Below, in pieces: positions 45,362-54,500 of a DNA stretch of 64,000 nt. The first letter of the stretch is position 1, and every line of letters begins with the position of its first letter. A program made the position numbers and the translations under genes. Under the pieces are notes generated by a model. That model made no database searches. It saw only the letters and a program-made list of their open reading frames with translations, and had not been told where the DNA came from. Origin of the DNA: Halomonas jincaotanensis. GTDB lineage: Bacteria > Pseudomonadota > Gammaproteobacteria > Pseudomonadales > Halomonadaceae. The DNA lies in contig NZ_JAHCLU010000011.1 of NCBI RefSeq assembly GCF_018448785.1, positions 1 through 64,000 of the forward strand, given 5' to 3'.

Positions 45362-46666
45362 GGCAGGCTTGCGCCGTGGGCTTGCCAGGATAAGTCTCAA
45401 TAGTTGCCAGGCCGCGAGACCCGCCAGCAAGTTGCCTATCGCCGCCCCGATTGCCAGACCCACCAAACCATCCGACAGCCATGCCCCTGCCCAGAGGCAG
45501 GGGAGATAAAAGACGAACAATCGCGCCCCGGACATCAGCATGGCGCGCAAGGGCCAACCCAGCGCGTTACCTGCCGAAACGATCAGCATGCAGATACCCA
45601 GTGCCGCATAACTCGGCAGAAGAAAGCGAATCAATGTCGCCAGGTCGTCTCGCACCTCGGGATTGCCCGACAGTGCCAATGCCACCCAAGGAGATAAGGC
45701 CGCCATGAGGATACCAAGTGAAAGCTGCCAGACCACCACCACCTTGAGTGCCAATTGCAACAGCCGGCTTATCTGATCCCAGTCGCCAGTACCATAGCAA
45801 CGACCCAGCCAGGGAGGTAACGACATGGTCATGGCCAACACCACCATAAGCGACAACGTCTCTAACCGACTGGCAAGCCCCCAGGCCGCCACCTGCGTCT
45901 CGCCCAGGGTCGCCACCACCGAGATCGCCAGCATGGCCGCCAAGGGCGGCATCAGTTGGCTGATCATGGCCGGGCCGGCAATACCGAAAAAGGCACCGGC
46001 CGACTGGCGCATCTCACTAATCAGGCCCGTTCGCGATAGCCAGTCGGTGCCCATCAAACGCTTGGCCAGTACCACCAGCCCGGTAGAAAACGCCGCTACC
46101 GTTGCCCAGGCCGCTCCCGGCAGCCCCATGCCGCCCCAGGGGCCTACACCAAAGATCAACAAGGGATCCAATACCACATTGATCAAACTGGTGATTACCA
46201 TCATCTTTCCTGGCAGCCAGGTATCGCCATGCGCACGGAAAAGGCTATAACCGAAATAGAGCACCGCTCCCGACCAGGCCGCCAGCAGCTGGGGTGCCCA
46301 GTAGGCGCGAATCAATTCCAGGCTCGTCGCATTGGCCCCCAGTAGGGTGAATATCCGCTCTTGAGCTAACCAAAGGCCTATCGCCAGTAGCGCAATGATT
46401 GCGCCGCCAGCCAACAACACCAGGCTGCCCAACCGGTGGGCCCTAGCGTGTTGATCGGCACCGAGGGCACGCGAGATCAGGGCGGCGATGGCGATCCCTA
46501 ATCCCACCTGAATCCCGATGACCAGAAACGACAAGGGAAAGGTGAATGACTGCGCTGCCAACGGGGCGGTGCCCAACCGGGCAATAAAGGCACTATCGAC
46601 CAGTTGAAAACCGAGCAGCGCCAGCACGCCAATCGCCATTGGCCATGTCTGGCGCCAAAGCGTCAT
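45347..46666 (-). CDS. MATE-family efflux transporter
   Basis: The product is a MATE (DinF/NorM-type) antiporter of 439 residues from the chosen start, with twelve hydrophobic segments. It opens MTLWRQTWPMAIGVLALLGFQLVDSAFIARLG, the usual MATE helix 1 with a Gln/Asp pair. FGYSLFRAHGDTW and NVVLDPLLIFGVGPWGGMGLPGAAWATV are the internal family signatures. Substrates (cationic drugs, metabolites) cannot be predicted. The start is uncertain: ATG 46666 has only a weak site, and a GTG at 46699 has GGAG upstream. The open frame to 46789 overlaps the neighbouring gene and is unlikely to be used. The C-terminal codons lie in the tandem repeat. Confidence 0.88.
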   Translation of the reverse strand: MTLWRQTWPMAIGVLALLGFQLVDSAFIARLGTAPLAAQSFTFPLSFLVIGIQVGLGIAIAALISRALGADQHARAHRLGSLVLLAGGAIIALLAIGLWLAQERIFTLLGANATSLELIRAYWAPQLLAAWSGAVLYFGYSLFRAHGDTWLPGKMMVITSLINVVLDPLLIFGVGPWGGMGLPGAAWATVAAFSTGLVVLAKRLMGTDWLSRTGLISEMRQSAGAFFGIAGPAMISQLMPPLAAMLAISVVATLGETQVAAWGLASRLETLSLMVVLAMTMSLPPWLGRCYGTGDWDQISRLLQLALKVVVVWQLSLGILMAALSPWVALALSGNPEVRDDLATLIRFLLPSYAALGICMLIVSAGNALGWPLRAMLMSGARLFVFYLPCLWAGAWLSDGLVGLAIGAAIGNLLAGLAAWQLLRLILASPRRKPAVVTR

Positions 46667-46754
46667 CCCCAGCGAGTCATGGGCTCCGGCTCGAATCACG
46701 ACGGCTCCGACGTCGATAAACAGAGGGGTATGGTAAGCGAAACCACGAGAAAAC

Positions 46755-48581
46755 TCAGCTCGACAAGCCTGACTGTGCCGGCACGACACCCTCGATGAGA
46801 CGCTCGATGCAATCTGCCGTCATCGGGCGGAAGAAATAGAACCCTTGCACCAGATCACAATGAATTTCACGGACCAAGTTGAGCTGCTCGATACTCTCCA
46901 CGCCTTCCGCGACGACCTCGAGCCCCAGGCGGTGACCGATGAAGACGGATGCCTCCATTATCGCCCGATCCTTGGGCTGCAAGGGTGCATCCCGCACGAA
47001 ACTTCGATCGATCTTGAGCGCCGTAACCGGGAAATACTTTAAGTAGCTGAGTGAGGAATAGCCGGTACCGAAGTCATCGATCGCAATGCGAACCCCTTGG
47101 TCGTGCAACGAGCGAAGGCCAGTGAGTATTCGACCATCGGCTTCGATCAGAACATTCTCGGTGAGCTCGATGCCAATATGTCGAGGCCCCAGCCGGTGAC
47201 GATCGAGGCACGACTCGAAACGCTGAAACACATCGAGTCGGTTGATCTGCCGACCGGAGAAGTTGATGTCGATACGTTCGATTGGCAGACCGATATCCCG
47301 CCAGCGGGCTCGCTGCCGGCAGGCCTCCTCCATCACCCAGTCACCGATGCGGTGAATCAGGTCGGAGCGTTCGGCAACCGGAATGAATTCCGCGGGTGAG
47401 ACCGCTGGCCCTATAGAAGGCTCCCAACGCAACAACGCTTCAAGATTTTCGATCCGACCACTGACCGCTGACACTTGCGGCTGGTAGTGCAGACAAAACT
47501 CGCCCTCATCAAGGGCACGTTCCAGGCGATCGACCAGGCGATGTTTATTCAGTAGTTCGTCATGCAATTGCTGGTTGAAAAACAATACACTACCGCGGCC
47601 AACGAGCTTGGCACGATTCTTGGCCAGATCGGCATTGTGCATCATCTCTCTTGCCGATTCGCCGTTAGCAGGAAACACGCTGATGCCCAGACATGCTGTC
47701 ACCTTGCGCCTGTGGTTATCCAACGCGAAGGGCTCGCGCAGGATCTCCTGAATCTTTTTCACCAGACGGTTGATGGCCTTTTCATCGTGCTTGCCGGGAA
47801 AGGCCATCACGAACTCATCGCTGGAGACTCGCGAGAGCATGTCGGTGGCTCGCTGGCCGTTACGCAGTCGACGCGAAAGCTCCACCAGCAACTGATCTCC
47901 CTGCTCATACCCCAATGCATCGTTGATCTCGACGAAGTGATCGACATCCAGATAGATCAGTACCAGAGACCGCTCGTGCCAACGGCATTCCTCAAGGGTT
48001 TCATCGAGGCGCTCTTCGAAGGTCTGGCGATTGGGCAGACGTGTCAGGCTATCGAAACGAGTGGCGAAATCCAGTTCGCGGCGGGCCCGCTTCTGATCAG
48101 AGAGATCCACATCGACGCAGAACATCAGCGGCTCGTCGGTATGCTCGTTGAGCATCACATGATGAGAGAAAACGGGCACCAGCTCACCACTGCGATGAAG
48201 CAACTCAAGTTCATCAGCAGGTATTTCAAGCCCTTCCCGCATCCAGTCAAGATGGGCCTGAATCACGGGTTCGCGCATCGCTGGTGGAATGATCAGGTCT
48301 TCAAGCGGGCGTCCGAACGCCTCATCGGCTGAATAGCCATAGAGACGAGCACTCGCCTCGTTCCAGTAGATGACCCGCCGTTCGCGATCGTATCCCTGCA
48401 CGGCCACCTTGGGCAGGCTTTCCAGCAAAGCTCGAAAACGCTGCTCGCTCTCAAGATACTGGCGTCGAACGAGCTCCACCTCCCCCCGCGTCGATCTCTC
48501 GAAAGGGTAAAGGTGCTTTATGCTCCCACGCCGCGGTAGCTTTCTCAGCCACCTCCGCAGACGAGTGTCACCACCAAGCAC
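46755..48581 (-). CDS. PAS-GGDEF-EAL protein, probable cyclic-di-GMP phosphodiesterase
   Basis: The 608-residue cytosolic protein has a PAS domain (about 45-165, FRALLESLPKVAVQGYDRERRVIYWNEAS), a GGDEF domain (170-335) and an EAL domain (350-600). The diguanylate cyclase motif is degenerate: SSDEF at 253-257 in place of GGDEF. The EAL domain is intact: ENLEALLRW (EAL 381-383), the DDFGTGYSSLSYLK loop with metal-binding acids, and EGVES. Net activity is therefore predicted to be c-di-GMP hydrolysis, with the GGDEF domain perhaps regulatory. No membrane segment is seen. The start is a GTG at 48581 with GAGG upstream. Confidence 0.92.
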   Translation of the reverse strand: MLGGDTRLRRWLRKLPRRGSIKHLYPFERSTRGEVELVRRQYLESEQRFRALLESLPKVAVQGYDRERRVIYWNEASARLYGYSADEAFGRPLEDLIIPPAMREPVIQAHLDWMREGLEIPADELELLHRSGELVPVFSHHVMLNEHTDEPLMFCVDVDLSDQKRARRELDFATRFDSLTRLPNRQTFEERLDETLEECRWHERSLVLIYLDVDHFVEINDALGYEQGDQLLVELSRRLRNGQRATDMLSRVSSDEFVMAFPGKHDEKAINRLVKKIQEILREPFALDNHRRKVTACLGISVFPANGESAREMMHNADLAKNRAKLVGRGSVLFFNQQLHDELLNKHRLVDRLERALDEGEFCLHYQPQVSAVSGRIENLEALLRWEPSIGPAVSPAEFIPVAERSDLIHRIGDWVMEEACRQRARWRDIGLPIERIDINFSGRQINRLDVFQRFESCLDRHRLGPRHIGIELTENVLIEADGRILTGLRSLHDQGVRIAIDDFGTGYSSLSYLKYFPVTALKIDRSFVRDAPLQPKDRAIMEASVFIGHRLGLEVVAEGVESIEQLNLVREIHCDLVQGFYFFRPMTADCIERLIEGVVPAQSGLSS

Positions 48582-48870
48582 TGGGTGCCTCGTCGTTCAG
48601 GAAGAGTGCAGTCATCTAATAGCATTAGCCTCTTTATTCATGACGTCGTACATCCTACACGCCTGAGTCACGGATCTCCTAGCCGGAACCTCTAGCGTCT
48701 GCATTGCTTTCTCCCTTCTTTTATCCCGTTCTGCGTCAGCCTTTGGTATGAGATTTAAACCATCATTTTTTTGACATCCCGTTTCATTTCTTTTCATTTC
48801 ATGAGTGTTGACCGAGCCAAGGCTCGTCAACCCACGGGCAATATCGCCCAAAACACAGGAGAAAGTGAAC
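48582..48870. other. 289-bp divergent gap upstream of the dioxygenase gene
   Basis: No gene is evident. TTGACA at 48771-48776 is a perfect -35 hexamer for the plus strand with TCATTT 17 bp later as a weak -10. A T/C-rich direct repeat (TTTCATTTC twice) overlaps it. Confidence 0.35.
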
Positions 48871-49665
48871 ATGAAACTCGACAATCTCAAGCATGGCTTC
48901 GATGTTTCCACCATGCCGATGGACCCGCTGGCGGATTATTGGTCGCCCGGCGTGGTCAAGGCTCTTAATACCGAGCACTGGAGCCTGACCGACGTTCGTA
49001 GCCGGATCGACTTGGAGGCCTGGCAGGGCTTCATTGGCGACCTTCCCCGCGACCCCTACGTCAACCAGCGATGGAAGCGGATGTCCTGGTTGACACTCAA
49101 TGGCCAAGGAGACGTGGAGGAAATGGGGAACTGCCCGATGGCTCAGGGCGGCGCCTTCAACGACGCCGAGAGCATGGCGGATCGCCTGCGTTACTACGAT
49201 CCGCTGACGTCGGAATTCCTCTCACGCCCTGACGTCAAGGCCTTCGTTCGCGCCTGGGCAAGGCTCTGGTCGATCGTACCTCAAGAACCCATCCTGATGC
49301 AGATTACCGGCGTGCGTGGCGAGGGCCAGGTCGACCCCTTGCAGGGCCAAGGCATCCATGCCGATGGTTGTAAGGCGCTAAGCATCATGGTGGTGAACCG
49401 CAAAAATGTCTCGGGGGCAAAGAATCACCTGTATGCCGACAAGGCCGGAAGTCAGCCGCTGACCACCACCACCATGGCGCCGGGTGACATCCTTCACTTG
49501 CGTGATGACAAGGTGTTTCACAGCGTGGAGGGAATCGAACAGCAAGAGCCGAATACGCCTTTCGAGCGCTTCATCATCATTATCAATAGTCGCTTCGTGG
49601 ATGAGTTCCAGAATCGCATCCTGCGTCGCCATTTCCCCGACGCGGTACTCAACGAGACCCGCTGA
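48871..49665 (+). CDS. 2-oxoglutarate-Fe(II) dioxygenase of the amino-acid hydroxylase (2OG-Fe_Oxy_2) type
   Basis: The 264-residue product resembles the 2OG-Fe dioxygenase family that includes bacterial L-isoleucine 4-hydroxylase (IDO). The double-stranded beta helix shows the iron triad: His163 and Asp165 in GIHADGCKALSIMVVN, and His217 in DDKVFHSVEG. NRKNVSGAKNHLY is typical of the family. A distal Arg at 233 (PFERFIII) probably binds 2-oxoglutarate. The expected reaction is hydroxylation of a free aliphatic amino acid; the substrate is unknown. It is not EctD, which belongs to another family. AGGAGAAAG precedes the ATG at 48871. It stands alone between two terminating structures, with no biosynthetic neighbour. 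Confidence 0.85.
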   Translation: MKLDNLKHGFDVSTMPMDPLADYWSPGVVKALNTEHWSLTDVRSRIDLEAWQGFIGDLPRDPYVNQRWKRMSWLTLNGQGDVEEMGNCPMAQGGAFNDAESMADRLRYYDPLTSEFLSRPDVKAFVRAWARLWSIVPQEPILMQITGVRGEGQVDPLQGQGIHADGCKALSIMVVNRKNVSGAKNHLYADKAGSQPLTTTTMAPGDILHLRDDKVFHSVEGIEQQEPNTPFERFIIIINSRFVDEFQNRILRRHFPDAVLNETR

Positions 49666-49712
49666 CGATCGAACCGGGGAAAGGAACTCCCCGGCATGTC
49701 CTACTTAACGAC

Positions 49713-49744
49713 AACACCCCCCGGGCCGGAGCCCGGGGGGTGTT
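49713..49744. terminator. bidirectional terminator between dioxygenase gene and yceI
   Basis: AACACCCCCCGGGC and GCCCGGGGGGTGTT form a perfect 14-bp stem with a 4-nt loop. It lies 47 bp after the dioxygenase stop and 19 bp beyond the convergent yceI stop. Confidence 0.85.
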
Positions 49745-49763
49745 CGTATTGCTCGGTCCGATG

Positions 49764-50348
49764 TTACTGGCGAACACCCTCGAAGGTCACGTAGAGCTCG
49801 AGTTCGTGCATCATTTCGGGAAAGTCGCTCATGTCGATACCAAAATCGGCAAGCGTCAACATGGTCGAGCCCTCGAAACCGGCACGATAGCCACCCCAGG
49901 GATCTTCCCCCTCGCCTACTAGCGTCACCGGCATCTCGATCTCGACGGTCTCGCCGTGCAGCGTCAGATCGCCGGTCATTACACCTTCATCTTCGCCGCT
50001 GGACTCGAAACCCGTAGAGGCGAAGGTGGCCGTCGGGTACTCGCCGGCATCCAGGAAATCATCACTCAGGATGTGTTTGTCGCGTTCGGCTTGGTTGCTG
50101 TTCAGACTCGCCACATCAACGTCGACATTGACCGATGAAGCACTCGGATCCTCGGCGTCATAGCTGAACTCGCCACTGAAGTCCTCGAAACTACCCAGGA
50201 TATAGGAATAGCCCAAGTGGCTGATCTTGAACTGCACGAAAGCATGTTGCCCTTCGGTGTCGATGGTGTAATCAGCGGCCTGGGCCTGAGTCAGGGGGAT
50301 GGAGGCAACCGCCAGGGTTGCAGCCATTACGGTTTTCTTGAACATCAT
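49764..50348 (-). CDS. yceI: YceI-family periplasmic lipid-binding protein
   Basis: The 194-residue product has a signal peptide (MFKKTVMAATLAVASIPLTQAQA, cleavage before ADYTID) and the YceI lipocalin-like beta barrel. It begins TIDTEGQHAFVQFKISHLGYSYILGSFEDFSGEF and contains the family segments VDVASLNSNQAERDKHILSDDFLDAGEYPTATF and DLTLHGETVEIEMPVTL. Members bind polyprenoid lipids such as ubiquinone precursors. AAGGAG precedes the tandem ATG at 50348/50345. It lies 40 bp downstream of a cytochrome b561 gene, the usual yceJ-yceI pair. Confidence 0.95.
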   Translation of the reverse strand: MMFKKTVMAATLAVASIPLTQAQAADYTIDTEGQHAFVQFKISHLGYSYILGSFEDFSGEFSYDAEDPSASSVNVDVDVASLNSNQAERDKHILSDDFLDAGEYPTATFASTGFESSGEDEGVMTGDLTLHGETVEIEMPVTLVGEGEDPWGGYRAGFEGSTMLTLADFGIDMSDFPEMMHELELYVTFEGVRQ

Positions 50349-50388
50349 GGAAATCTCCTTGAGGGGAACATGTCGGTCGGGCGGCGTT

Positions 50389-50943
50389 TCAGCGACGACG
50401 TGACCGGGTCGGATCGAGCATTCGCAACAGAACATCGTTGCGGTCGACCAGATGATGCTTGAGGGCCGCCAGGGCATGGCCCACGGCCAGGATGATCAGC
50501 GCCAGCGCACTGTACCAATGGATAGTTCCCGCCAGCGTGGCTTGGTTGGGCAGATCGCTGATGAGCGCTGGCGCCTCAAACCAGCCGAACACGTCGATAC
50601 CTCGTCCGTCGGCGGTGGAAATCAGGTAGCCACTGACCAATACCACCAGCATCAGCACGTACAAACCAATGTGGCCGAGATGGGCCGCGATGCGCTCGAG
50701 GCGAGGACCGCGGGCGACCGGGACCGGCAACACCAGTCGCCAAACTACCCTTAACAGGGTGGCAACGAGTAACAGCACGCCGACGGAACGGTGCCACCAG
50801 GGCGCCAAGTTGTACCAGCCATCGTAGTAACCCAGATCCGTCATCCACCACCCCAAGGCGAACAGCCCGACAATCGCCAGGGCACTCAGCCAGTGCAGGG
50901 CGATACTGACGAGCCCCCAGCCGGAGCGAGTGTTACGCCACAT
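50389..50943 (-). CDS. yceJ: cytochrome b561 family protein
   Basis: The 184-residue, four-helix membrane cytochrome has heme-ligand histidines in the pattern of bacterial b561. The His candidates are in SIALHWLSALAIV (helix 1), WWHRSVGVLLL (helix 2), LGHIGLYVLMLVVLVSGYL (helix 3) and IHWYSALALIILAVGHALAALKHHLVDR (helix 4). Electron donor and acceptor are unknown; a link to quinone redox is inferred from pairing with YceI. It heads the two-gene operon. Confidence 0.93.
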   Translation of the reverse strand: MWRNTRSGWGLVSIALHWLSALAIVGLFALGWWMTDLGYYDGWYNLAPWWHRSVGVLLLVATLLRVVWRLVLPVPVARGPRLERIAAHLGHIGLYVLMLVVLVSGYLISTADGRGIDVFGWFEAPALISDLPNQATLAGTIHWYSALALIILAVGHALAALKHHLVDRNDVLLRMLDPTRSRRR

Positions 50944-51026
50944 GTCCTTCGCCTTTTCAGTGATGTGATATGTCGCTGGTGTTATAGGGCGTTCAGCATA
51001 CCGTAGCGCAGCATGACCATCCGCTG

Positions 51027-51091
51027 AAAAAAGCCGAATGCATCATTCGGAAAAAACGATGCCGCCCGTCACAGCAATGGTGGCGGGCGGC
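51027..51091 (-). terminator. two tandem terminators after metZ
   Basis: Reading the minus strand, GCCGCCCG / CGGGCGGC (51061-51091) is followed four bases later by TTTTTT. A second stem CCGAATG-ATG-CATTCGG (51034-51050) follows with its own CTTTTTT. They close the long fimV-to-metZ block. Confidence 0.85.
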
Positions 51092-51119
51092 AAGTAAAAC
51101 ACAGGCCGAGGTTCAACCC

Positions 51120-52316
51120 TCAGGCCAGGGCGTCCAGCCCGCGCGCCAGATCTCCGCGAATGTCGTCCATCGACTCCAGCCCCACCGAGACGCGAATCAG
51201 GTTCTCGCTGATGCCGGCAATGGCCTTCTGCTCATCCGAGAGCCTCCCATGGGTAGTGGTGCCCGGATGGGTGATCGTCGACTTGACGTCGCCCAGGTTG
51301 CCGGTGATGGAGAGCATTTGTGTCGCATCGATCACCGACCAGGCCGCCTCACGCCCTCCCTTGACCTCGAACCCCAGCACCGCGCCGAAGCCATTCTGCT
51401 GACGAGCGGCGAGAGAATGCTGCGGATGGTCTTCCAGCCCACTGAAGTGCACTCGCGTCACGGCGGGATGCTGATCGAGCCAGCGTGCCAGCGTCAGGGC
51501 GTTATCGCAGTGGGCGCGCATGCGCAGGTTCAGAGTCTCGAGCCCCTTGGTAAATATCCAGGCGTTGAAGGGGCTCATGCACGGTCCGCAGGTGCGCACC
51601 ACCCCGAACAGCTCTTCGAGCTCCTTGTCGCGCCCCACGACCGCCCCGCCGATGGCGCGTCCTTGGCCGTCCAGGTACTTGGTCGCCGAGTGGATGACCA
51701 GGTCCGCCCCCAGCGTCAGCGGCGTCTGCAGGGCCGGGGTCAGAAAGCAGTTGTCGATCGCCAGCAGCGCATCGTATCGATGGGCGATCTCGGCCAAGGC
51801 CGCGATGTCGACGATCTCTGATAGGGGGTTGGAAGGTGTCTCGGCGAACAGCAGCTTGGTTGCCGGGGTGATCGCCGCCTCCCAAGCGTCGAGATTGGAC
51901 AACTCCACGTAGCGCGTGGTGATGCCGAGCTTGCCCAGATACTTGTCGAAGAGGCTGACCGTGGAGCCGAACAGCGAGCGGGAGGCCACGATCTCATCAC
52001 CAGCCTTTAGCAGCGCCAACGCAGTCGAAAGGATCGCCGACATGCCCGAGCTGGTCGCCACGCAGCGTTCGCCGCCTTCCATCGCCGCAAGGCGCTGTTC
52101 GAACGTGCGTACCGTGGGATTGGTGAAGCGGGAATAGATGTTACCGGGCTCCTCGCCGCCGAACTTGCGGGCCGCCTCGGCAGCACTGCCGTAAACGAAG
52201 CTCGAGGTGGGAAAGATCGGCTCACCGTGCTCCTGCTCATGGCTGCGCTGGTGACCGGCGCGAATCGCCAGCGTCTCCAGGTCCCAGTCAGCCTGCGGTG
52301 AATGCTCATCGTGCAT
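51120..52316 (-). CDS. metZ: O-succinylhomoserine sulfhydrylase
   Basis: MetZ uses sulfide to convert O-succinylhomoserine directly to homocysteine in methionine synthesis. The 398-residue PLP enzyme carries the Cys/Met-metabolism signature DLVIHSATKYLDGQGRAIGG with Schiff-base Lys213. It also carries YSRFTNPTVRTFEQRLAAMEGGE and the ATSSGMSAI phosphate-binding loop. The start at 52316 has GAGGGG upstream, and purF ends 10 bp earlier. Adjacent purF-metZ is the arrangement in Pseudomonas, which supports MetZ over cystathionine gamma-synthase. Confidence 0.94.
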   Translation of the reverse strand: MHDEHSPQADWDLETLAIRAGHQRSHEQEHGEPIFPTSSFVYGSAAEAARKFGGEEPGNIYSRFTNPTVRTFEQRLAAMEGGERCVATSSGMSAILSTALALLKAGDEIVASRSLFGSTVSLFDKYLGKLGITTRYVELSNLDAWEAAITPATKLLFAETPSNPLSEIVDIAALAEIAHRYDALLAIDNCFLTPALQTPLTLGADLVIHSATKYLDGQGRAIGGAVVGRDKELEELFGVVRTCGPCMSPFNAWIFTKGLETLNLRMRAHCDNALTLARWLDQHPAVTRVHFSGLEDHPQHSLAARQQNGFGAVLGFEVKGGREAAWSVIDATQMLSITGNLGDVKSTITHPGTTTHGRLSDEQKAIAGISENLIRVSVGLESMDDIRGDLARGLDALA

Positions 52317-52326
52317 GATCGTCCCC

Positions 52327-53850
52327 TCAGTCGTCGATTCCATCTTCCTGATTGTGCATTCCCACCAGGGCATGGTGACCGGCACTCTGCTCCTGCTTCG
52401 CTACGTCATTGCGTGAAGCCTCGAGGTCACTCAGGTAACGAGCGTCGATGTCGCCGGTGACATAGTTGCCGTCGAACACCGAGCAATCGAAAGATGTCAG
52501 CGCTGGATTGACATCGCGGCAGGCGGCCTTCAGGTCGTCGAGATTCTGATAGAAGATCCGATCGGCGCCGATCAGCTCACCCACCTCCGCTTCGCTGCGA
52601 CCATGAGCGATCAACTCGTCGGCCGCCGGCATGTCGATACCGTAGACATTGGGGTAGCGCACCGGTGGGGCTGCCGAAGCGAAATAGACCTTACGAGCGC
52701 CGGCCTCGCGTGCCATCTGAATGATCTGCTTGCAGGTCGTGCCACGCACGATGGAATCGTCCACCAACAGCACGTTCTTGTCCTTGAACTCGATGTCGAT
52801 GGCGTTGAGCTTCTGGCGCACCGATTTCTTGCGCTGGGTCTGCCCTGGCATGATGAAGGTCCGTCCGATATAGCGATTCTTCATGAAGCCTTCGCGGTAG
52901 GTCACACCCAGGTGTTGCGCGAGCTCAAGCGCCGAGGTGCGCGAGGTGTCGGGAATGGGAATGACCACGTCGATGTCGTGCTCGGGCCAGTCGCTTTGGA
53001 TGCGATCCCCCAGCTTGCGGCCCATCTGCATGCGCGTGCCATAGACATAGGCACCATCGAGAATGGAATCCGGACGCGACAAGTAGACGTGCTCGAAGAT
53101 GCAGGACGTCAGCTGCGGGTGATCGGCACACTGTTGGGTATGAATCTCGCCTGCCATATCGACGAAAATGGCCTCGCCCGGCCCGAGGTCCCGATGCAAC
53201 TCGAAACCGCCAACGTCCAGCGCCACCGACTCGGAGGCGATCATCACATCCTGACCGTTGACATCGTCACGAGTACCGAACACCACGGGGCGAATACCGT
53301 GGGGATCACGAAAAGCCACCAGCCCGACGCCGTTGATCATCGCGACGGCAGCGTAACCCCCTCGACAGCGGCGATGTACCCGACGCACCGCGTCGAAGAT
53401 GTCGCCGGGTGCAAGATGCGGTCCTTGCTTGCCCAATTCATGGGCGAAAACGTTGAGCAGCACCTCGGAATCGGAGCTGGTATTGATATGCCGCAGATCG
53501 GAGGAAAACAGCTCCTGCTTGAGCTGCTCGGAATTGGTCAGGTTGCCGTTGTGGGCCAGGCAGATCCCATAGGGGGAATTGACATAGAAGGGCTGAGACT
53601 CCGCTTCGCTGGAGGAGCCTGCCGTGGGGTAGCGCACATGGCCGATGCCCAAATTTCCCTTCAAGCGAGACATGTGACGAGTGTGAAAGACGTCCCGCAC
53701 CAGGCCGTTGCTCTTGCGCAGCAGGAAGCGGCCTTCGTTCCAAGTCATCATGCCAGCGGCGTCCTGTCCGCGATGCTGAAGCACCGTCAGAGCATCATAG
53801 ATGCCCTGGTTAACCGCCTGCTTGGCCATCAGGCCCACGATTCCGCACAT
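52327..53850 (-). CDS. purF: amidophosphoribosyltransferase
   Basis: PurF commits PRPP to purine synthesis by making 5-phosphoribosylamine with glutamine as nitrogen donor. The 507-residue enzyme starts MCGIVGLMA, with Cys2 as the N-terminal nucleophile after Met removal. The glutaminase domain has [11 protein letters not shown] and HNGNLTN; the C-terminal PRPP motif is [13 protein letters not shown]. The start at 53850 has GAGGAAAGG upstream. The open frame upstream to 54105 is a shadow of cvpA. It lies between cvpA and metZ. Confidence 0.98.
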   Translation of the reverse strand: MCGIVGLMAKQAVNQGIYDALTVLQHRGQDAAGMMTWNEGRFLLRKSNGLVRDVFHTRHMSRLKGNLGIGHVRYPTAGSSSEAESQPFYVNSPYGICLAHNGNLTNSEQLKQELFSSDLRHINTSSDSEVLLNVFAHELGKQGPHLAPGDIFDAVRRVHRRCRGGYAAVAMINGVGLVAFRDPHGIRPVVFGTRDDVNGQDVMIASESVALDVGGFELHRDLGPGEAIFVDMAGEIHTQQCADHPQLTSCIFEHVYLSRPDSILDGAYVYGTRMQMGRKLGDRIQSDWPEHDIDVVIPIPDTSRTSALELAQHLGVTYREGFMKNRYIGRTFIMPGQTQRKKSVRQKLNAIDIEFKDKNVLLVDDSIVRGTTCKQIIQMAREAGARKVYFASAAPPVRYPNVYGIDMPAADELIAHGRSEAEVGELIGADRIFYQNLDDLKAACRDVNPALTSFDCSVFDGNYVTGDIDARYLSDLEASRNDVAKQEQSAGHHALVGMHNQEDGIDD

Positions 53851-53914
53851 GTTGCCTTTCCTCACTTGCCTTGATCGGTAAGCCGCCAAATGCGGCCCGC
53901 CCGGGATTTCTGTT

Positions 53915-54499
53915 TCAGGGCTGATCGGTGGTCCTGATCGTTTTCTCGATGGAGGCACGGGTCCCCTGCTCCTCGTAGGGCATCGAGATATCCGGCAATG
54001 ATTCGGCTGTACCGGGTAGCTCGCCTTCCCAGGCTTCCAATTGGCTGACCGCCCAGTGGCGCAATTCTTCGAAGGTCGGTCGCAACTGCGCACCCTGCCA
54101 GGCATCCAACTGGGCCAGTGGCGTAAGGGAAATGAGAATGGTCACCAATACCAGGATGGCCGCCCCCTTGGCACCGCCGAAGGCGGCGCCCATCACGCGA
54201 TTGAATAACCCCATCCCGACCCATTCCACGGCGGCGTGGACCAGGCGAATGACAATGCCGCAAAGCAGTACCACCGCAAAAATCACCAGCACGAACGCCA
54301 GCACCAGGCGACCATCAGGGTTATCGATCACGCCGGCCAACAGGTCCGCCACCGGCTCGGCGAGCAGGCGTGCGGCCAACAAGGCGATGATCCATGCGGC
54401 CAGGCCCAAGGCTTCGCGGATCAGGCCGCGCAGAAACCCGGTAAGGGTGGTGACGGTCAGCACCACAATAAATAGCCAGTCGAGCCAGGTCAGCAGCAT
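53915..54499 (-). CDS. cvpA: CvpA-family membrane protein
   Basis: The 194-residue product has four or five transmembrane helices ([41 protein letters not shown] and [23 protein letters not shown]). It shows the CvpA family hallmark GFxRGLIREAxGLxAWI. Named for colicin V production in E. coli, it influences purF expression there and envelope function elsewhere; the mechanism is not defined. The C-terminal 60 residues are soluble and acidic. One base separates it from dedD, and purF follows after 64 bp. Confidence 0.93.
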   Translation of the reverse strand: MLLTWLDWLFIVVLTVTTLTGFLRGLIREALGLAAWIIALLAARLLAEPVADLLAGVIDNPDGRLVLAFVLVIFAVVLLCGIVIRLVHAAVEWVGMGLFNRVMGAAFGGAKGAAILVLVTILISLTPLAQLDAWQGAQLRPTFEELRHWAVSQLEAWEGELPGTAESLPDISMPYEEQGTRASIEKTIRTTDQP

Positions 54500-54500
54500 A

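Noticed and set aside
48612-48914. 100-codon minus-strand frame overlapping the dioxygenase start
   Set aside because: No ribosome-binding site; it overlaps the promoter and 5' end of a well-supported gene.
48871-49665. Ectoine hydroxylase EctD
   Set aside because: Sequence motifs belong to the 2OG-Fe_Oxy_2 amino-acid hydroxylase group, not to the PhyH-type EctD family, and no ect genes are nearby.
52603-53874. 423-codon plus-strand frame opposite purF
   Set aside because: Antisense shadow of an intact purF; no ribosome-binding site or recognisable domain.
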